NCBI RefSeq assembly: GCF_023015905.1
Contig: NZ_JALKBD010000004.1
Location: 186,001 to 250,000, forward strand
Origin: Arenibacter sp. F20364
Lineage (GTDB): Bacteria > Bacteroidota > Bacteroidia > Flavobacteriales > Flavobacteriaceae
Reading direction: 5' to 3'
DNA: 64,000 bases
Shown: positions 35,172 to 43,320 of the stretch, in pieces
How positions within the stretch are numbered: position 1 is the first letter of the stretch
How the letters are laid out: each line of letters starts with the position of its first letter
Program-made: the position numbers and the translations under genes
The notes under the pieces: model-generated
The model's input: only the letters and a program-made list of their open reading frames with translations
Databases searched by the model: none
What the model was told of the DNA's origin: nothing

Positions 35172-35212
35172 CAAGGGGCTGTCTTAATATTTGGATTTAG
35201 GATAGCCCCTTG
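35172..35212. terminator. Bidirectional intrinsic terminator
   Basis: CAAGGGGCTGTC pairs with GATAGCCCCTTG (one G-U pair) across 17 bases. It sits between the conserved plus-strand gene and the convergent peroxiredoxin gene. Confidence 0.75.
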
Positions 35213-35227
35213 TTTATATACCGCCCT

Positions 35228-35677
35228 TTATAGAAGTTGCGCTGCGTGATCCTTGGTCTTGACCTTTTCGATTACCTTCTCAACAACGCCGTCCCCATCA
35301 ATCACAAAAGTCATTCTATGAATACCATCATATTTTTTACCCATAAATTGTTTTGGTCCCCAAACACCAAATACATTAATAACGGTATGGTCTTCATCCG
35401 CTAACAACGGAAAGGGAAATTCATATTTATTTTTAAAATTTAATTGCCTTTTCTCTGAGTCGGCACTTACACCCAATAATTCATAACCTTGTGCTTTTAG
35501 CTCTGTGTAATTGTCCCTCAAATTACAGGCTTCCGCCGTGCATCCAGGAGTACTTGCCTTAGGATAGAAAAAGACAATCAATTTTTCACCCTTATAGTCA
35601 GAGAGGGAAATTGTGTTACCGTTTTCATCCTTGGCCGAAAATGCGGGTACCTTATCCCCTACTTTTAAAGTCTTCAT
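35228..35677 (-). CDS. bcp: Thioredoxin-dependent thiol peroxidase (BCP/PrxQ)
   Basis: This 149-residue peroxiredoxin reduces hydrogen and organic peroxides. The peroxidatic Cys46 lies in the PGCTAEAC motif and the resolving Cys51 is five residues later, the typical PrxQ arrangement. The N-terminal VGDKVPAFSAKDENG and FFYPKASTPGC are family signatures. Its oxidised form would be recycled by thioredoxin. The gene stands alone on the minus strand, divergent from the endonuclease III gene (87 bases between starts). No OxyR or PerR site was recognised. Confidence 0.95.
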   Translation of the reverse strand: MKTLKVGDKVPAFSAKDENGNTISLSDYKGEKLIVFFYPKASTPGCTAEACNLRDNYTELKAQGYELLGVSADSEKRQLNFKNKYEFPFPLLADEDHTVINVFGVWGPKQFMGKKYDGIHRMTFVIDGDGVVEKVIEKVKTKDHAAQLL

Positions 35678-35764
35678 AGTTATATTTTAAGTAAATTTAT
35701 ATTCAAAAACAAGCCCACATGACAGGGCGTTGTCCTATTTATTTTATATAAAATTAAGCAATAA

Positions 35765-36427
35765 ATGACGAAAGCGGAAAAAGTAAACTTTACCATAGAA
35801 ACTTTACAAAAAATATATCCGACCATTCCAGTTCCTTTAGACCATAAAGACCCTTATACACTGCTGATTGCAGTATTAATGTCCGCGCAGAGTACCGATG
35901 TAAGGGTAAATAAGATTACCCCTATACTCTTTGCCAAGGCCGACAATCCGTATGACATGGTGAAAATGACAGCTGATGAAATTAGGGAAATTATTAAACC
36001 AGTGGGACTCTCCCCTATGAAATCCAAAGGAATTTACGGTCTTTCCAGAATCTTGATTGAAAAATATGACGGACAAGTACCACAGGAAATAGAGCTTTTG
36101 GAACAATTACCTGCAGTAGGTCATAAAACAGCAAGCGTGGTGGTCTCCCAAGCTTTTGGCATACCGGCTTTTCCGGTAGATACCCACATACATAGACTTA
36201 TGTACCGCTGGGGGTTTTCCAATGGTAAAAATGTAGTACAAACGGAAAGGGATGCGAAAAGATTATTCCCAAAAGAATTATGGAACGACCTTCATTTACA
36301 GATAATATGGTACGGAAGGGAATATTCCCCTGCAAGAGGGTGGAATTTGGAAAAAGACGTGATAACCAAGACTATAGGAAGAAAAAAAGTTCTGGACGCC
36401 TACTATAAAACAAAAAATCCCAACTAA
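35765..36427 (+). CDS. nth: Endonuclease III-type DNA glycosylase without the iron-sulfur cluster
   Basis: This base-excision repair enzyme removes oxidised pyrimidines and nicks abasic DNA. The helix-hairpin-helix is LLEQLPAVGHKTASVVVS with catalytic Lys121, followed by the essential Asp139 in FPVDTHIHRLMYRWG. The 220 residues cover the usual fold, but the protein contains no cysteine at all. The C-terminal CX6CX2CX5C [4Fe-4S] loop of E. coli Nth is replaced by EYSPARGWNLEKDVITKTIG. It is therefore expected to be cluster-free, a variant that I believe recurs in flavobacteria. A terminator overlaps its stop codon. Confidence 0.93.
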   Translation: MTKAEKVNFTIETLQKIYPTIPVPLDHKDPYTLLIAVLMSAQSTDVRVNKITPILFAKADNPYDMVKMTADEIREIIKPVGLSPMKSKGIYGLSRILIEKYDGQVPQEIELLEQLPAVGHKTASVVVSQAFGIPAFPVDTHIHRLMYRWGFSNGKNVVQTERDAKRLFPKELWNDLHLQIIWYGREYSPARGWNLEKDVITKTIGRKKVLDAYYKTKNPN

Positions 36428-36442
36428 AAGTTGGGATTTTTT
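36412..36442. terminator. Bidirectional intrinsic terminator overlapping the nth stop codon
   Basis: AAAAAATCCCAACT pairs with AGTTGGGATTTTTT over a 3-base loop. The stop TAA (36425-36427) lies in the stem and loop. It also ends the minus-strand micro-ORF gene that stops at 36446. Confidence 0.88.
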
Positions 36443-36445
36443 AAT

Positions 36446-36589
36446 CTAGTTTAAATTATTTTCGAATTGAATATTGTTATATTCAACTATTTGCAAAGAT
36501 TTGGAATAGCCAATCAAAAACTTAATAGTTTCCGGACTTGCTTTGGCAAGTTTACACTTGTTTTGATTCTCAGAGTAAATTTTTTCCAT
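36446..36589 (-). CDS. 47-residue protein downstream of an ECF sigma gene, copy 1
   Basis: This small frame begins with ATG at 36589 and ends at TAG just beyond the terminator. It was recognised by comparison with a second copy at 37766-37918. Both start MEK, have Asn-x-Cys-Lys-Leu at about residues 10-14, and share the core IxFLxxYSKSLxI (residues 22-34), which here reads TIKFLIGYSKSLQI. Both lie 71-72 bases after the stop of an ECF sigma gene. The protein is mildly basic in the first half and has no membrane helix or signal peptide. A role in modulating the sigma factor is possible but unproven. Confidence 0.7.
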   Translation of the reverse strand: MEKIYSENQNKCKLAKASPETIKFLIGYSKSLQIVEYNNIQFENNLN

Positions 36590-36661
36590 AGGATTATAGT
36601 ATTGTTATGTTAAGATAACGCTACTAAAATGGAAATATTGTTCGGTTCGTCCTATGACCTA

Positions 36662-37243
36662 TTAATTCGTTAAAACGATATTGTGTTTTTCTATTATTTT
36701 TCTAAGGTTGATAAGCGCGTATCGCATTCTTCCCAAGGCCGTATTGATGCTAACCCCAGTGTTTTCTGAAATTTCCTTAAAACTCATGTCCCTGTAAATA
36801 CGCATTAAAAGAACTTCTTTTTGATCGTCCGGTAATTCCTCTATCAATAAGGTCAAATCAGAATCTATTTGATCTTTGATAAGCTGCTTTTCTACATTTA
36901 GTTTATCGTCACCAATTACGGAAAAGATATTAAAATCATCATTTCCCTCAAACATTGGCATTCTTTTGTTTCTTCTAAAATGATCAATTACCAAGTTATG
37001 GGCAATTCTCATAACCCAAGGCAAAAACTTGCCTTCCTCGCTATAATTTCCCTTTTTCAAGGTTTTAATCACTTTGATAAAGGTGTCCTGAAAAATGTCC
37101 TCTGAAACATCCCGGTCCAATACCTTGGAATAAATAAAGCTACTAATACGTTGGTTGTGCCTGTTGATCAAAACCTCTAAAGCTTTTTCATTACCGTTAA
37201 TGTAATCCTTTACTAATACTGAGTCATCTATTTGCAGTTCCAT
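36662..37243 (-). CDS. ECF RNA polymerase sigma factor, copy 1 of a duplicated pair
   Basis: The 193-residue sigma factor has region 2 (ISSFIYSKVLDRDVSEDIFQ, then DTFIKVIKTL) and region 4 (LPDDQKEVLLMRIYRDMSFKEISENTGVSINTALGR). By direct eye-count it is identical to the copy at 37990-38571 at 159 of 193 positions. The region 4 recognition helix (SENTGVSINTALGRMRYALINLRKI) is identical in the two, so they probably read the same promoters. No anti-sigma factor is adjacent, unlike the set at 1470. The gene is followed by the 47-residue micro-ORF. Confidence 0.93.
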   Translation of the reverse strand: MELQIDDSVLVKDYINGNEKALEVLINRHNQRISSFIYSKVLDRDVSEDIFQDTFIKVIKTLKKGNYSEEGKFLPWVMRIAHNLVIDHFRRNKRMPMFEGNDDFNIFSVIGDDKLNVEKQLIKDQIDSDLTLLIEELPDDQKEVLLMRIYRDMSFKEISENTGVSINTALGRMRYALINLRKIIEKHNIVLTN

Positions 37244-37765
37244 ACAAATTATTGTTTTTGGTTAAACTAGGGGGCCTCCCCTTTCGGTTCGGACTTTTTG
37301 TTATTACTTCTTCTTTGGATGAAGACTATAAATCTTCATTGTTAATTAGTAACAGGATAAAAGTATATAAATGGTAAGCTGTGCAAAAAACTATGTTGTA
37401 AAACCCCCGTTAATTGATGTCAAATGCCAATTTTCTTGTTTTACGCATAATAATTGGCCAAAAATGAAGTTAGACGGCCCAAAAAAATTACTTGTAAGAC
37501 TATTCATTATTGTCAGTTGCTGGAAATATATAATTACCTATATATTAATGTATAAAGAAAACCCTCTACAGATTATCTTTATGGGAGTCGTGTAAAGGGA
37601 ATTAAGTCTGTAAGAAATTCTTTGAAAGTGTATTATAAGTTTGAAGCTATAGAGGTAGTTCAATTTTTAAGGCATATACCTGTATAATGCCAATGTCTTT
37701 CTGAAGGTGTTGCCCATTAGTTCATATTGGTGCACACAACCTATTGGCAAAATAGCCGGAAGAAT
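37244..37765. other. Non-coding spacer between the duplicated sigma cassettes
   Basis: About 520 bases without a convincing gene; the plus-strand frame at 37371-37595 has no family features or ribosome-binding site. A 7-bp inverted repeat (ATGAAGA, 37319-37325; TCTTCAT, 37333-37339) with a 7-base loop lies about 76-96 bases upstream of the copy 1 sigma start and may be regulatory. No sequence clearly shared with the region upstream of copy 2 was recognised beyond the TTTGTATGGAACT around both starts. Confidence 0.55.
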
Positions 37766-37918
37766 CTAATTTAAGCAATGCTCCTGCAATTCATCATTGC
37801 ATTTATCGCTTTTAATGATATATAATGATTTAGAGTAATTCAACAAAAAATCTATCTTGGACCTACGTGTCGACATTAGTTTACAATTGTTCTCTGTAGT
37901 AACGTTGAATTTCTCCAT
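37766..37918 (-). CDS. 50-residue protein downstream of an ECF sigma gene, copy 2
   Basis: The ATG at 37918 opens a 50-residue frame whose centre, KIDFLLNYSKSLYI, matches copy 1 (TIKFLIGYSKSLQI). The N terminus MEKFNVTTENNCKL also aligns with copy 1's MEKIYSENQNKCKL. The last third diverges and adds two Cys (SDKCNDELQEHCLN). Conservation of the core while third positions and ends have drifted argues for a real protein rather than a chance frame. It lies 71 bases after the sigma gene stop, the same distance as copy 1. No function is known to me. Confidence 0.7.
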   Translation of the reverse strand: MEKFNVTTENNCKLMSTRRSKIDFLLNYSKSLYIIKSDKCNDELQEHCLN

Positions 37919-37989
37919 AATAATATATTGCTATTGTCAAATAACGCAAGTGTTATGAAGAAATTAACGAAAGGCAGTTATAAAGCCTA

Positions 37990-38571
37990 TTAATTCGTTA
38001 AAATAATGTTGTGCTTTTCTACAATCTTCCGAAGATTGATAAGTGCATAACGCATTCTACCCAAAGCGGTATTAATACTGACACCTGTATTTTCAGAAAT
38101 TTCCTTAAAGCTCATATCCTTATATAAACGCATTTCCAAAACTTCCATCTGATCTTTTGGCAATTCTTTGATAAGTAAGGTCAGATCCTGATCTATTTGA
38201 TCTTTAATTAGTCGCTTTTCAACATTCAACTGATCATCGCTAATTATAGAGAAAATATTGAAATCATTATTGCCTTCAAACCTTGGCATTCGTCTACTCT
38301 TCCTAAAATGGTCGATTATTAGGTTATGGGATATCCGCATAACCCAAGGTAGAAATTTCCCTTCCTCGTTATAATTACCTTTCTTTAAGGTTCTAATAAC
38401 CTTTATAAAGGTATCCTGAAAAATATCCTCAGTAATTTCCCGATCTTGCACTTTGGAATAAATAAAACTGCTAAGTCGTTGATTGTGACGGTGGATCAAT
38501 GCTTCCAGGGCTCTTTCGTCCCCGTTCATGTAGTCTTTTACTAATACTGAATCCTCTATTAATAGTTCCAT
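37990..38571 (-). CDS. ECF RNA polymerase sigma factor, copy 2 of a duplicated pair
   Basis: This 193-residue protein is the close paralog of 36662-37243. Differences concentrate in the linker and outside the DNA-contacting helices (for example GNDDFNIFSVIGDDK against GNNDFNIFSIISDDQ), while region 4 is conserved. Together with its micro-ORF it repeats the copy 1 cassette at a spacing of about 1,328 bases, same strand, same order. The pair may act redundantly or be separately induced. The divergent neighbour is uvrA, but there is no sequence evidence linking the sigma factor to DNA repair. Confidence 0.93.
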   Translation of the reverse strand: MELLIEDSVLVKDYMNGDERALEALIHRHNQRLSSFIYSKVQDREITEDIFQDTFIKVIRTLKKGNYNEEGKFLPWVMRISHNLIIDHFRKSRRMPRFEGNNDFNIFSIISDDQLNVEKRLIKDQIDQDLTLLIKELPKDQMEVLEMRLYKDMSFKEISENTGVSINTALGRMRYALINLRKIVEKHNIILTN

Positions 38572-38787
38572 ACAAATTACTTTTTTGAGGCTAAAATGAC
38601 ATACCTGTTATTTTCACAAGTGCATTTAAGCAAAATTTTAAAAAAGTAATTTTGTTACGTATAGGCTATTTAGGGTTTATTATGCATCAAATATAAAAAA
38701 AAATAAATCGATTCAAAGCACTTTCCCTGCTTTGAATAATATTTAATTGTAAGACAAAGGCTACTAGCGAATAAAAATCACATATCG

Positions 38788-38795
38788 TATCTTTG
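38788..38795 (+). promoter_or_regulatory. -7 box of uvrA
   Basis: TATCTTTG matches TAnnTTTG exactly, 17 bases before the uvrA ATG. No SOS-type operator or -33 TTG was recognised. Confidence 0.6.
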
Positions 38796-38812
38796 CAAAC
38801 TTAAATACGAGC

Positions 38813-41596
38813 ATGACCACAATAACAGACGTTAATCCCAAGCATAATATTATAATTAAAGGGGCAAAGCTCCATAATTTAAAGAATATAGACGTTGTAA
38901 TACCACGTAATAAACTAGTGGTCATTACCGGATTATCGGGTTCGGGGAAATCCAGTCTGGCCTTCGATACCCTTTATGCCGAAGGTCAAAGAAGATATGT
39001 AGAAAGTCTATCCTCTTATGCCAGGCAGTTTTTAGGAAAATTGGACAAGCCAAAAGTGGATTATATTAAAGGTATAGCTCCGGCAATCGCCATTGAACAA
39101 AAAGTAAATTCTACCAATCCTAGGTCTACCGTTGGGACCACTACGGAAATATATGACTATTTAAAATTAATGTTCGCACGTGTTGGCCGTACTTTTTCCC
39201 CTATATCCGGCAGCGAGGTTAAAAAACATACCGTTTCGGATGTAGTGGAACATATAAAGACCTTTGAAGAAGGTACCAAACTACTTTTACTTGCTCCTAT
39301 TAAAATTAGTGAGGATAGAGATCCCTATAAATCGCTCCAATTGTTCTCCAAGCAGGGATTTGCAAGAATATTGTACAACGGAGAGGTTACCAGAATTGAT
39401 GAGGATTTAAAAGAGGTAGGTCGGGAATTTAAACTTGTGGTAGACCGAATTATATATAAAAATGACGAGGATTTTTTTAACCGGTTGGGCAATGCCATCG
39501 ACACGGCCTTTTTTGAAGGAAAGGGCGAATGCATAGTTCAGGAACTAGCAACCGGCCAAAATACCCAATTCAGCAATAAATTTGAATTGGACGGAATGCA
39601 ATTTCTAGAACCCAATGTTCATTTGTTCAGTTTTAACAACCCATACGGTGCCTGTCCCAAATGCGAGGGCTATGGGGATGTTATAGGTATAGATGAAGAC
39701 TTGGTTATTCCCAATACCTCTTTGTCCGTATACGAAAACGCTATTTTTCCATGGCGCGGGGAAAGTATGGGATGGTATAGGGATGAATTGGTAAATGCGG
39801 CCTACAAATTTGATTTCCCAATCCACAAACCCTGGTATCAGCTTTCCGAAGAGCAAAAGCAACTAGTTTGGGAAGGGAACAGCTATTTTACCGGTATTCA
39901 TAAATTCTTTGGAGGCCTGGAAGAAAAGAGCTATAAAATACAGAACCGGGTCATGCTGTCCCGGTATCGCGGTAAAACCAAATGCAGTACCTGCAAAGGA
40001 AGGCGTTTACGGAAGGAAACCGACTTTGTAAAAGTCTCTGGAAAATCCATTTCCGATCTTGTGGAGTTGCCTATTGAAGATCTTATCAGCTTCTTTAAGG
40101 AAATTAACCTCAATTTCAACGAGGAGAAAATTGCCAGTAGATTACTTAGGGAAATAGAAAGCAGATTGGGATTTCTGCATAATGTTGGACTTAGTTATTT
40201 AACCTTGAACAGAAAATCCAATTCCTTGTCCGGAGGAGAAAGTCAACGAATAAATTTAGCCACCTCATTGGGAAGTAGTTTGGTAGGCTCCATGTATATT
40301 TTGGACGAACCCAGCATTGGTCTTCACCCAAAGGATACCGAAAACCTGATTACAGTGCTGAAATCTTTGCGCGACTTGGGCAATACCGTAATTGTGGTGG
40401 AACACGATGAGGACATTATGAAAGCGGCGGACGAGGTAATCGATATTGGCCCGGAAGCGGGCACGCATGGAGGTGAGGTGGTTGCATATGGAACTATGGA
40501 TGAAATTCTTAAATCCAATTCCCTTACTGCGGCCTACCTTAATGGTAACATGGAAATTGCAGTACCCAAGACAAGGAGACCTTTTAAAAATTACATAGAA
40601 ATAAAAGGAGCTAGGGAAAATAACCTCAAAAATATAGATGTTACCTTTCCCCTTAACATCTTAACGGTAATTACCGGGGTATCGGGCAGTGGAAAAAGTA
40701 CTTTGGTGAAAAAACTGTTGTACCCCATAATTCTAAAGGAACTGGGAGGATACGGAGAAAAAGCCGGACAATATAGCTCCATGGAGGGGAAATTTCAATC
40801 CTTAAAACACGTAGAGTACGTTGACCAAAACCCCATTGGTCGATCTTCCAGATCCAACCCTGTTACCTACATTAAGGCTTATGACGATATCCGTAATCTT
40901 TTTGCCAACCAGAAATTAAGCAAGCTAAGAGGCTATCAGGCCAAACATTTTTCTTTCAATGTTGATGGTGGTCGGTGCGAAAAATGCAAAGGAGAAGGAG
41001 AGATTACCGTGGAAATGCAATTTATGGCCGATGTACATTTGGAATGTGAAACCTGTCATGGAAAAAGGTTTAAAAAAGAAGTGTTGGAAGTTAAATTTGA
41101 AGATGCCAATATAGATCATATCCTTAATATGACCATTGACGATGCCGTGGCTTTCTTTGACAAGAACAATCAATCCAAAATTGTAACCAAACTGAAGCCA
41201 CTTCAAGATGTTGGACTTGGATATGTAACCTTGGGACAATCTTCCTCTACCCTTTCCGGGGGTGAGGCACAGCGCATTAAACTGGCTTCATTTTTAGTAA
41301 AGGGCAACACCAAGGACAAGGCCCTGTTTATTTTTGACGAACCTACTACGGGTCTCCATTTCCACGATATTAAAAAATTGCTTAAATCATTTGATGCATT
41401 AATAACCAAAGGACATTCCATCATTGTAATAGAGCATAACATAGACTTGATCAAATGTGCCGATTACATCATAGACCTTGGACCTGACGGAGGCAATAAG
41501 GGAGGACAATTATTAGTGCAGGGAACCCCAGAAATGGTGGTAAAGAACAAAACTTCCTATACGGCCAAGTATTTAAAGGAGAAATTGTCCCATTAG
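38813..41596 (+). CDS. uvrA: Excinuclease ABC subunit A
   Basis: UvrA finds bulky DNA damage and loads UvrB in nucleotide-excision repair. The 927-residue protein has two ABC ATPase halves: Walker [10 protein letters not shown] (residues 40-48) and GVSGSGKST, each with its LSGGExQR signature ([26 protein letters not shown]) and Walker B ([24 protein letters not shown]). Two zinc-finger Cys clusters are visible (CPKCEGYGD to CSTCKGRR, and CEKCKGEGE to CETCHGKR). Length and order are standard. Flavobacteria often carry more than one UvrA; this one has both zinc modules, as in the canonical form. Confidence 0.97.
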   Translation: MTTITDVNPKHNIIIKGAKLHNLKNIDVVIPRNKLVVITGLSGSGKSSLAFDTLYAEGQRRYVESLSSYARQFLGKLDKPKVDYIKGIAPAIAIEQKVNSTNPRSTVGTTTEIYDYLKLMFARVGRTFSPISGSEVKKHTVSDVVEHIKTFEEGTKLLLLAPIKISEDRDPYKSLQLFSKQGFARILYNGEVTRIDEDLKEVGREFKLVVDRIIYKNDEDFFNRLGNAIDTAFFEGKGECIVQELATGQNTQFSNKFELDGMQFLEPNVHLFSFNNPYGACPKCEGYGDVIGIDEDLVIPNTSLSVYENAIFPWRGESMGWYRDELVNAAYKFDFPIHKPWYQLSEEQKQLVWEGNSYFTGIHKFFGGLEEKSYKIQNRVMLSRYRGKTKCSTCKGRRLRKETDFVKVSGKSISDLVELPIEDLISFFKEINLNFNEEKIASRLLREIESRLGFLHNVGLSYLTLNRKSNSLSGGESQRINLATSLGSSLVGSMYILDEPSIGLHPKDTENLITVLKSLRDLGNTVIVVEHDEDIMKAADEVIDIGPEAGTHGGEVVAYGTMDEILKSNSLTAAYLNGNMEIAVPKTRRPFKNYIEIKGARENNLKNIDVTFPLNILTVITGVSGSGKSTLVKKLLYPIILKELGGYGEKAGQYSSMEGKFQSLKHVEYVDQNPIGRSSRSNPVTYIKAYDDIRNLFANQKLSKLRGYQAKHFSFNVDGGRCEKCKGEGEITVEMQFMADVHLECETCHGKRFKKEVLEVKFEDANIDHILNMTIDDAVAFFDKNNQSKIVTKLKPLQDVGLGYVTLGQSSSTLSGGEAQRIKLASFLVKGNTKDKALFIFDEPTTGLHFHDIKKLLKSFDALITKGHSIIVIEHNIDLIKCADYIIDLGPDGGNKGGQLLVQGTPEMVVKNKTSYTAKYLKEKLSH

Positions 41597-41700
41597 CCTA
41601 GCAAGCAAAACAGATAGGATATGAATTAGTTGTCCAGTATTGTTTTTAGTTATTATACTTAACATTAACTGCTGCCTTACAGTTTTCATATCCCCCGTCT

Positions 41701-41785
41701 GATTACTGAAGACTGCTTACTGATTACTGAAGACTGCCTAATTCACTGTTCACTGCTTACTGAAAACTGATAACTGAAGACTACC
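41701..41785. repeat. Degenerate ACTGA-rich direct repeats
   Basis: GATTACTGAAGACTGC occurs at 41701-41716 and exactly again at 41722-41737 (21-base period). Shorter variants (CACTGCTTACTGA, TAACTGAAGACTACC) continue to 41785. The 353-base gap after uvrA holds no gene; the repeat is its only structure. Confidence 0.75.
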
Positions 41786-41949
41786 TATTGGCTCTCACCT
41801 TTTAAAATTTCTCTGATCACAATTCAATAAGTAAAAATAATAAACAGTTGATAATCAATAGTTTAAAATCAATTTTAAATTTTTGGCATGCTGTTTGGTA
41901 TATAGATATTGAATGTAAATAGTTGCATTCTAAATTAAAACCTTATATC

Positions 41950-43251
41950 ATGAGAAATTTAATACTCCTTTTTACAGCGCTTATATTAGGTACCTCAGGT
42001 ATCAAGGCAGCTTCAACGGAAGATAAGGTTGCCACAAGCAATACTTATAGAAATAATAACTCATTTATTTTTGTTGAAAGTGGCATCACATTTTCAGTTT
42101 ACCCAGATGGGGAGTTCGATTTCTATATTGACAATAGAGGTGGTGTGAATGCCAATGTAAATTTTGGACACACCAATATCACATTTAATTCTGGCTACGA
42201 TTACAACCCATACGTACAGTATGACGACTACGGTGCGGTTATCCAAGTAGAGAACGTTCCCGTGTACTATGACTACTATGGAAGAGTAACGCAAATTGGG
42301 GATGTGGATATCAACTATAACAGTGGTAGGGTTTCAAGAGTTGGTGGTCTTTATGTGTATTATAACAACCGTGGACTTTACAGCCATCATAGGGGATTTA
42401 TAAATATATACAACAGGCATTATGTTTACAGCCCTTTCCATAGCTATTTCGTAAGACCGGCTTTTGGCTTTGGTTTGGTATTCAATAGTCCTTACAGACG
42501 GTATTATCAACCAATAAGATACACCTATTACAAGCCATATCACTACAACAAGCGTAGGGCTTATGCCAAGATTGGCCACCAATATAAGTATAACAGGGCA
42601 GCTCATTACAAGAGAAGCTCCCATTACAGAAATGACAAAAGGGTGGCCGTAAGGGACCATAGGTATAGAAGTAACAGTAACATAAGATCAAACAGATCTG
42701 TAGCCAGTAGAAAAGATGGCTTAAGAAAAAGTAATAATGTATCCAGAAGTACAACATCCAGAAATAACACTATTTCTAGATCCACAACCCAGCGTAGTAA
42801 CAGTAATGGGAATAGTACCATAAGGAGAAGCACCACGGTGAGAAGCAATTCCCCAAGTGCTAGAAATAACAAATCCATTTCCCGAAGTTCTTCAATTCGC
42901 ACCAACGACAAGGGCAATGCCCAGAGAACTGTAAGAAGAACAACCACTACAAGGAGTAGTAATGGAACCGGGAGTTCTGTAACCAGAAGCAAATCGGTAG
43001 TGAGGAGACCTTCCGGAAATACTAGAACAACGGTAAAAAGGGAAGTGAGCAAAAGCCCTAGAAATACTTCGGTCAGAAGAAGTTCTTCAAGTAGAAGTAA
43101 TAGTGGTTCAACTGTAAGGAATACGTCCGTAAAACGACCAAATATACGGTCTACAAGTCCAGCAAAGAGGTCGGTGGCAAAGTCATCCTCCAAGAGTGCA
43201 AGACAAGTCTCAACTGCTTCCTCCAGAGGAAGAAGTTCTAGAAGAAATTAA
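41950..43251 (+). CDS. Secreted protein with a long Ser/Arg/Thr/Asn-rich basic tail
   Basis: The ATG at 41950 starts a signal peptide (MRNLILLFTALILGTSGIKA); a TTG at 41923 upstream is less likely. Mature residues to about 170 form a Tyr/Gly/Asn/Asp-rich domain with repeated strand pairs such as VYYDYYGRVTQIGDVDINYN and GGLYVYYNNRGLYS. From about residue 170 the chain becomes Tyr/Arg/His-rich, and from about 230 to the end (433) it is a low-complexity tail of Ser, Arg, Thr and Asn. No family is recognised. The very high positive charge suggests binding to nucleic acid or acidic polysaccharide outside the cell, which is inference. Confidence 0.72.
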   Translation: MRNLILLFTALILGTSGIKAASTEDKVATSNTYRNNNSFIFVESGITFSVYPDGEFDFYIDNRGGVNANVNFGHTNITFNSGYDYNPYVQYDDYGAVIQVENVPVYYDYYGRVTQIGDVDINYNSGRVSRVGGLYVYYNNRGLYSHHRGFINIYNRHYVYSPFHSYFVRPAFGFGLVFNSPYRRYYQPIRYTYYKPYHYNKRRAYAKIGHQYKYNRAAHYKRSSHYRNDKRVAVRDHRYRSNSNIRSNRSVASRKDGLRKSNNVSRSTTSRNNTISRSTTQRSNSNGNSTIRRSTTVRSNSPSARNNKSISRSSSIRTNDKGNAQRTVRRTTTTRSSNGTGSSVTRSKSVVRRPSGNTRTTVKREVSKSPRNTSVRRSSSSRSNSGSTVRNTSVKRPNIRSTSPAKRSVAKSSSKSARQVSTASSRGRSSRRN

Positions 43252-43281
43252 AAATAGTTTTTAGGTTGGTTAGTTGTTTAG

Positions 43282-43312
43282 CCCCGTAGCGAATTCGTTC
43301 CTGCGGGGTTTT
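43282..43312 (+). terminator. Intrinsic terminator after the basic secreted protein gene
   Basis: CCCCG pairs with CGGGG around a 17-base loop that itself has an inner GCGAATTCG near-palindrome, followed by TTTTATTTT. Confidence 0.65.
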
Positions 43313-43320
43313 ATTTTGTC

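Noticed and set aside
37371-37595. 74-codon plus-strand frame between the duplicated sigma cassettes
   Set aside because: It has no match to its counterpart region, lacks a ribosome-binding site and looks like translated AT-rich spacer.
42624-43193. 189-codon minus-strand frame opposite the Ser/Arg-rich tail
   Set aside because: Its Leu/Val-rich composition is the mirror of the Ser/Arg/Thr codons on the coding strand; the signal peptide and good start favour the plus-strand gene.
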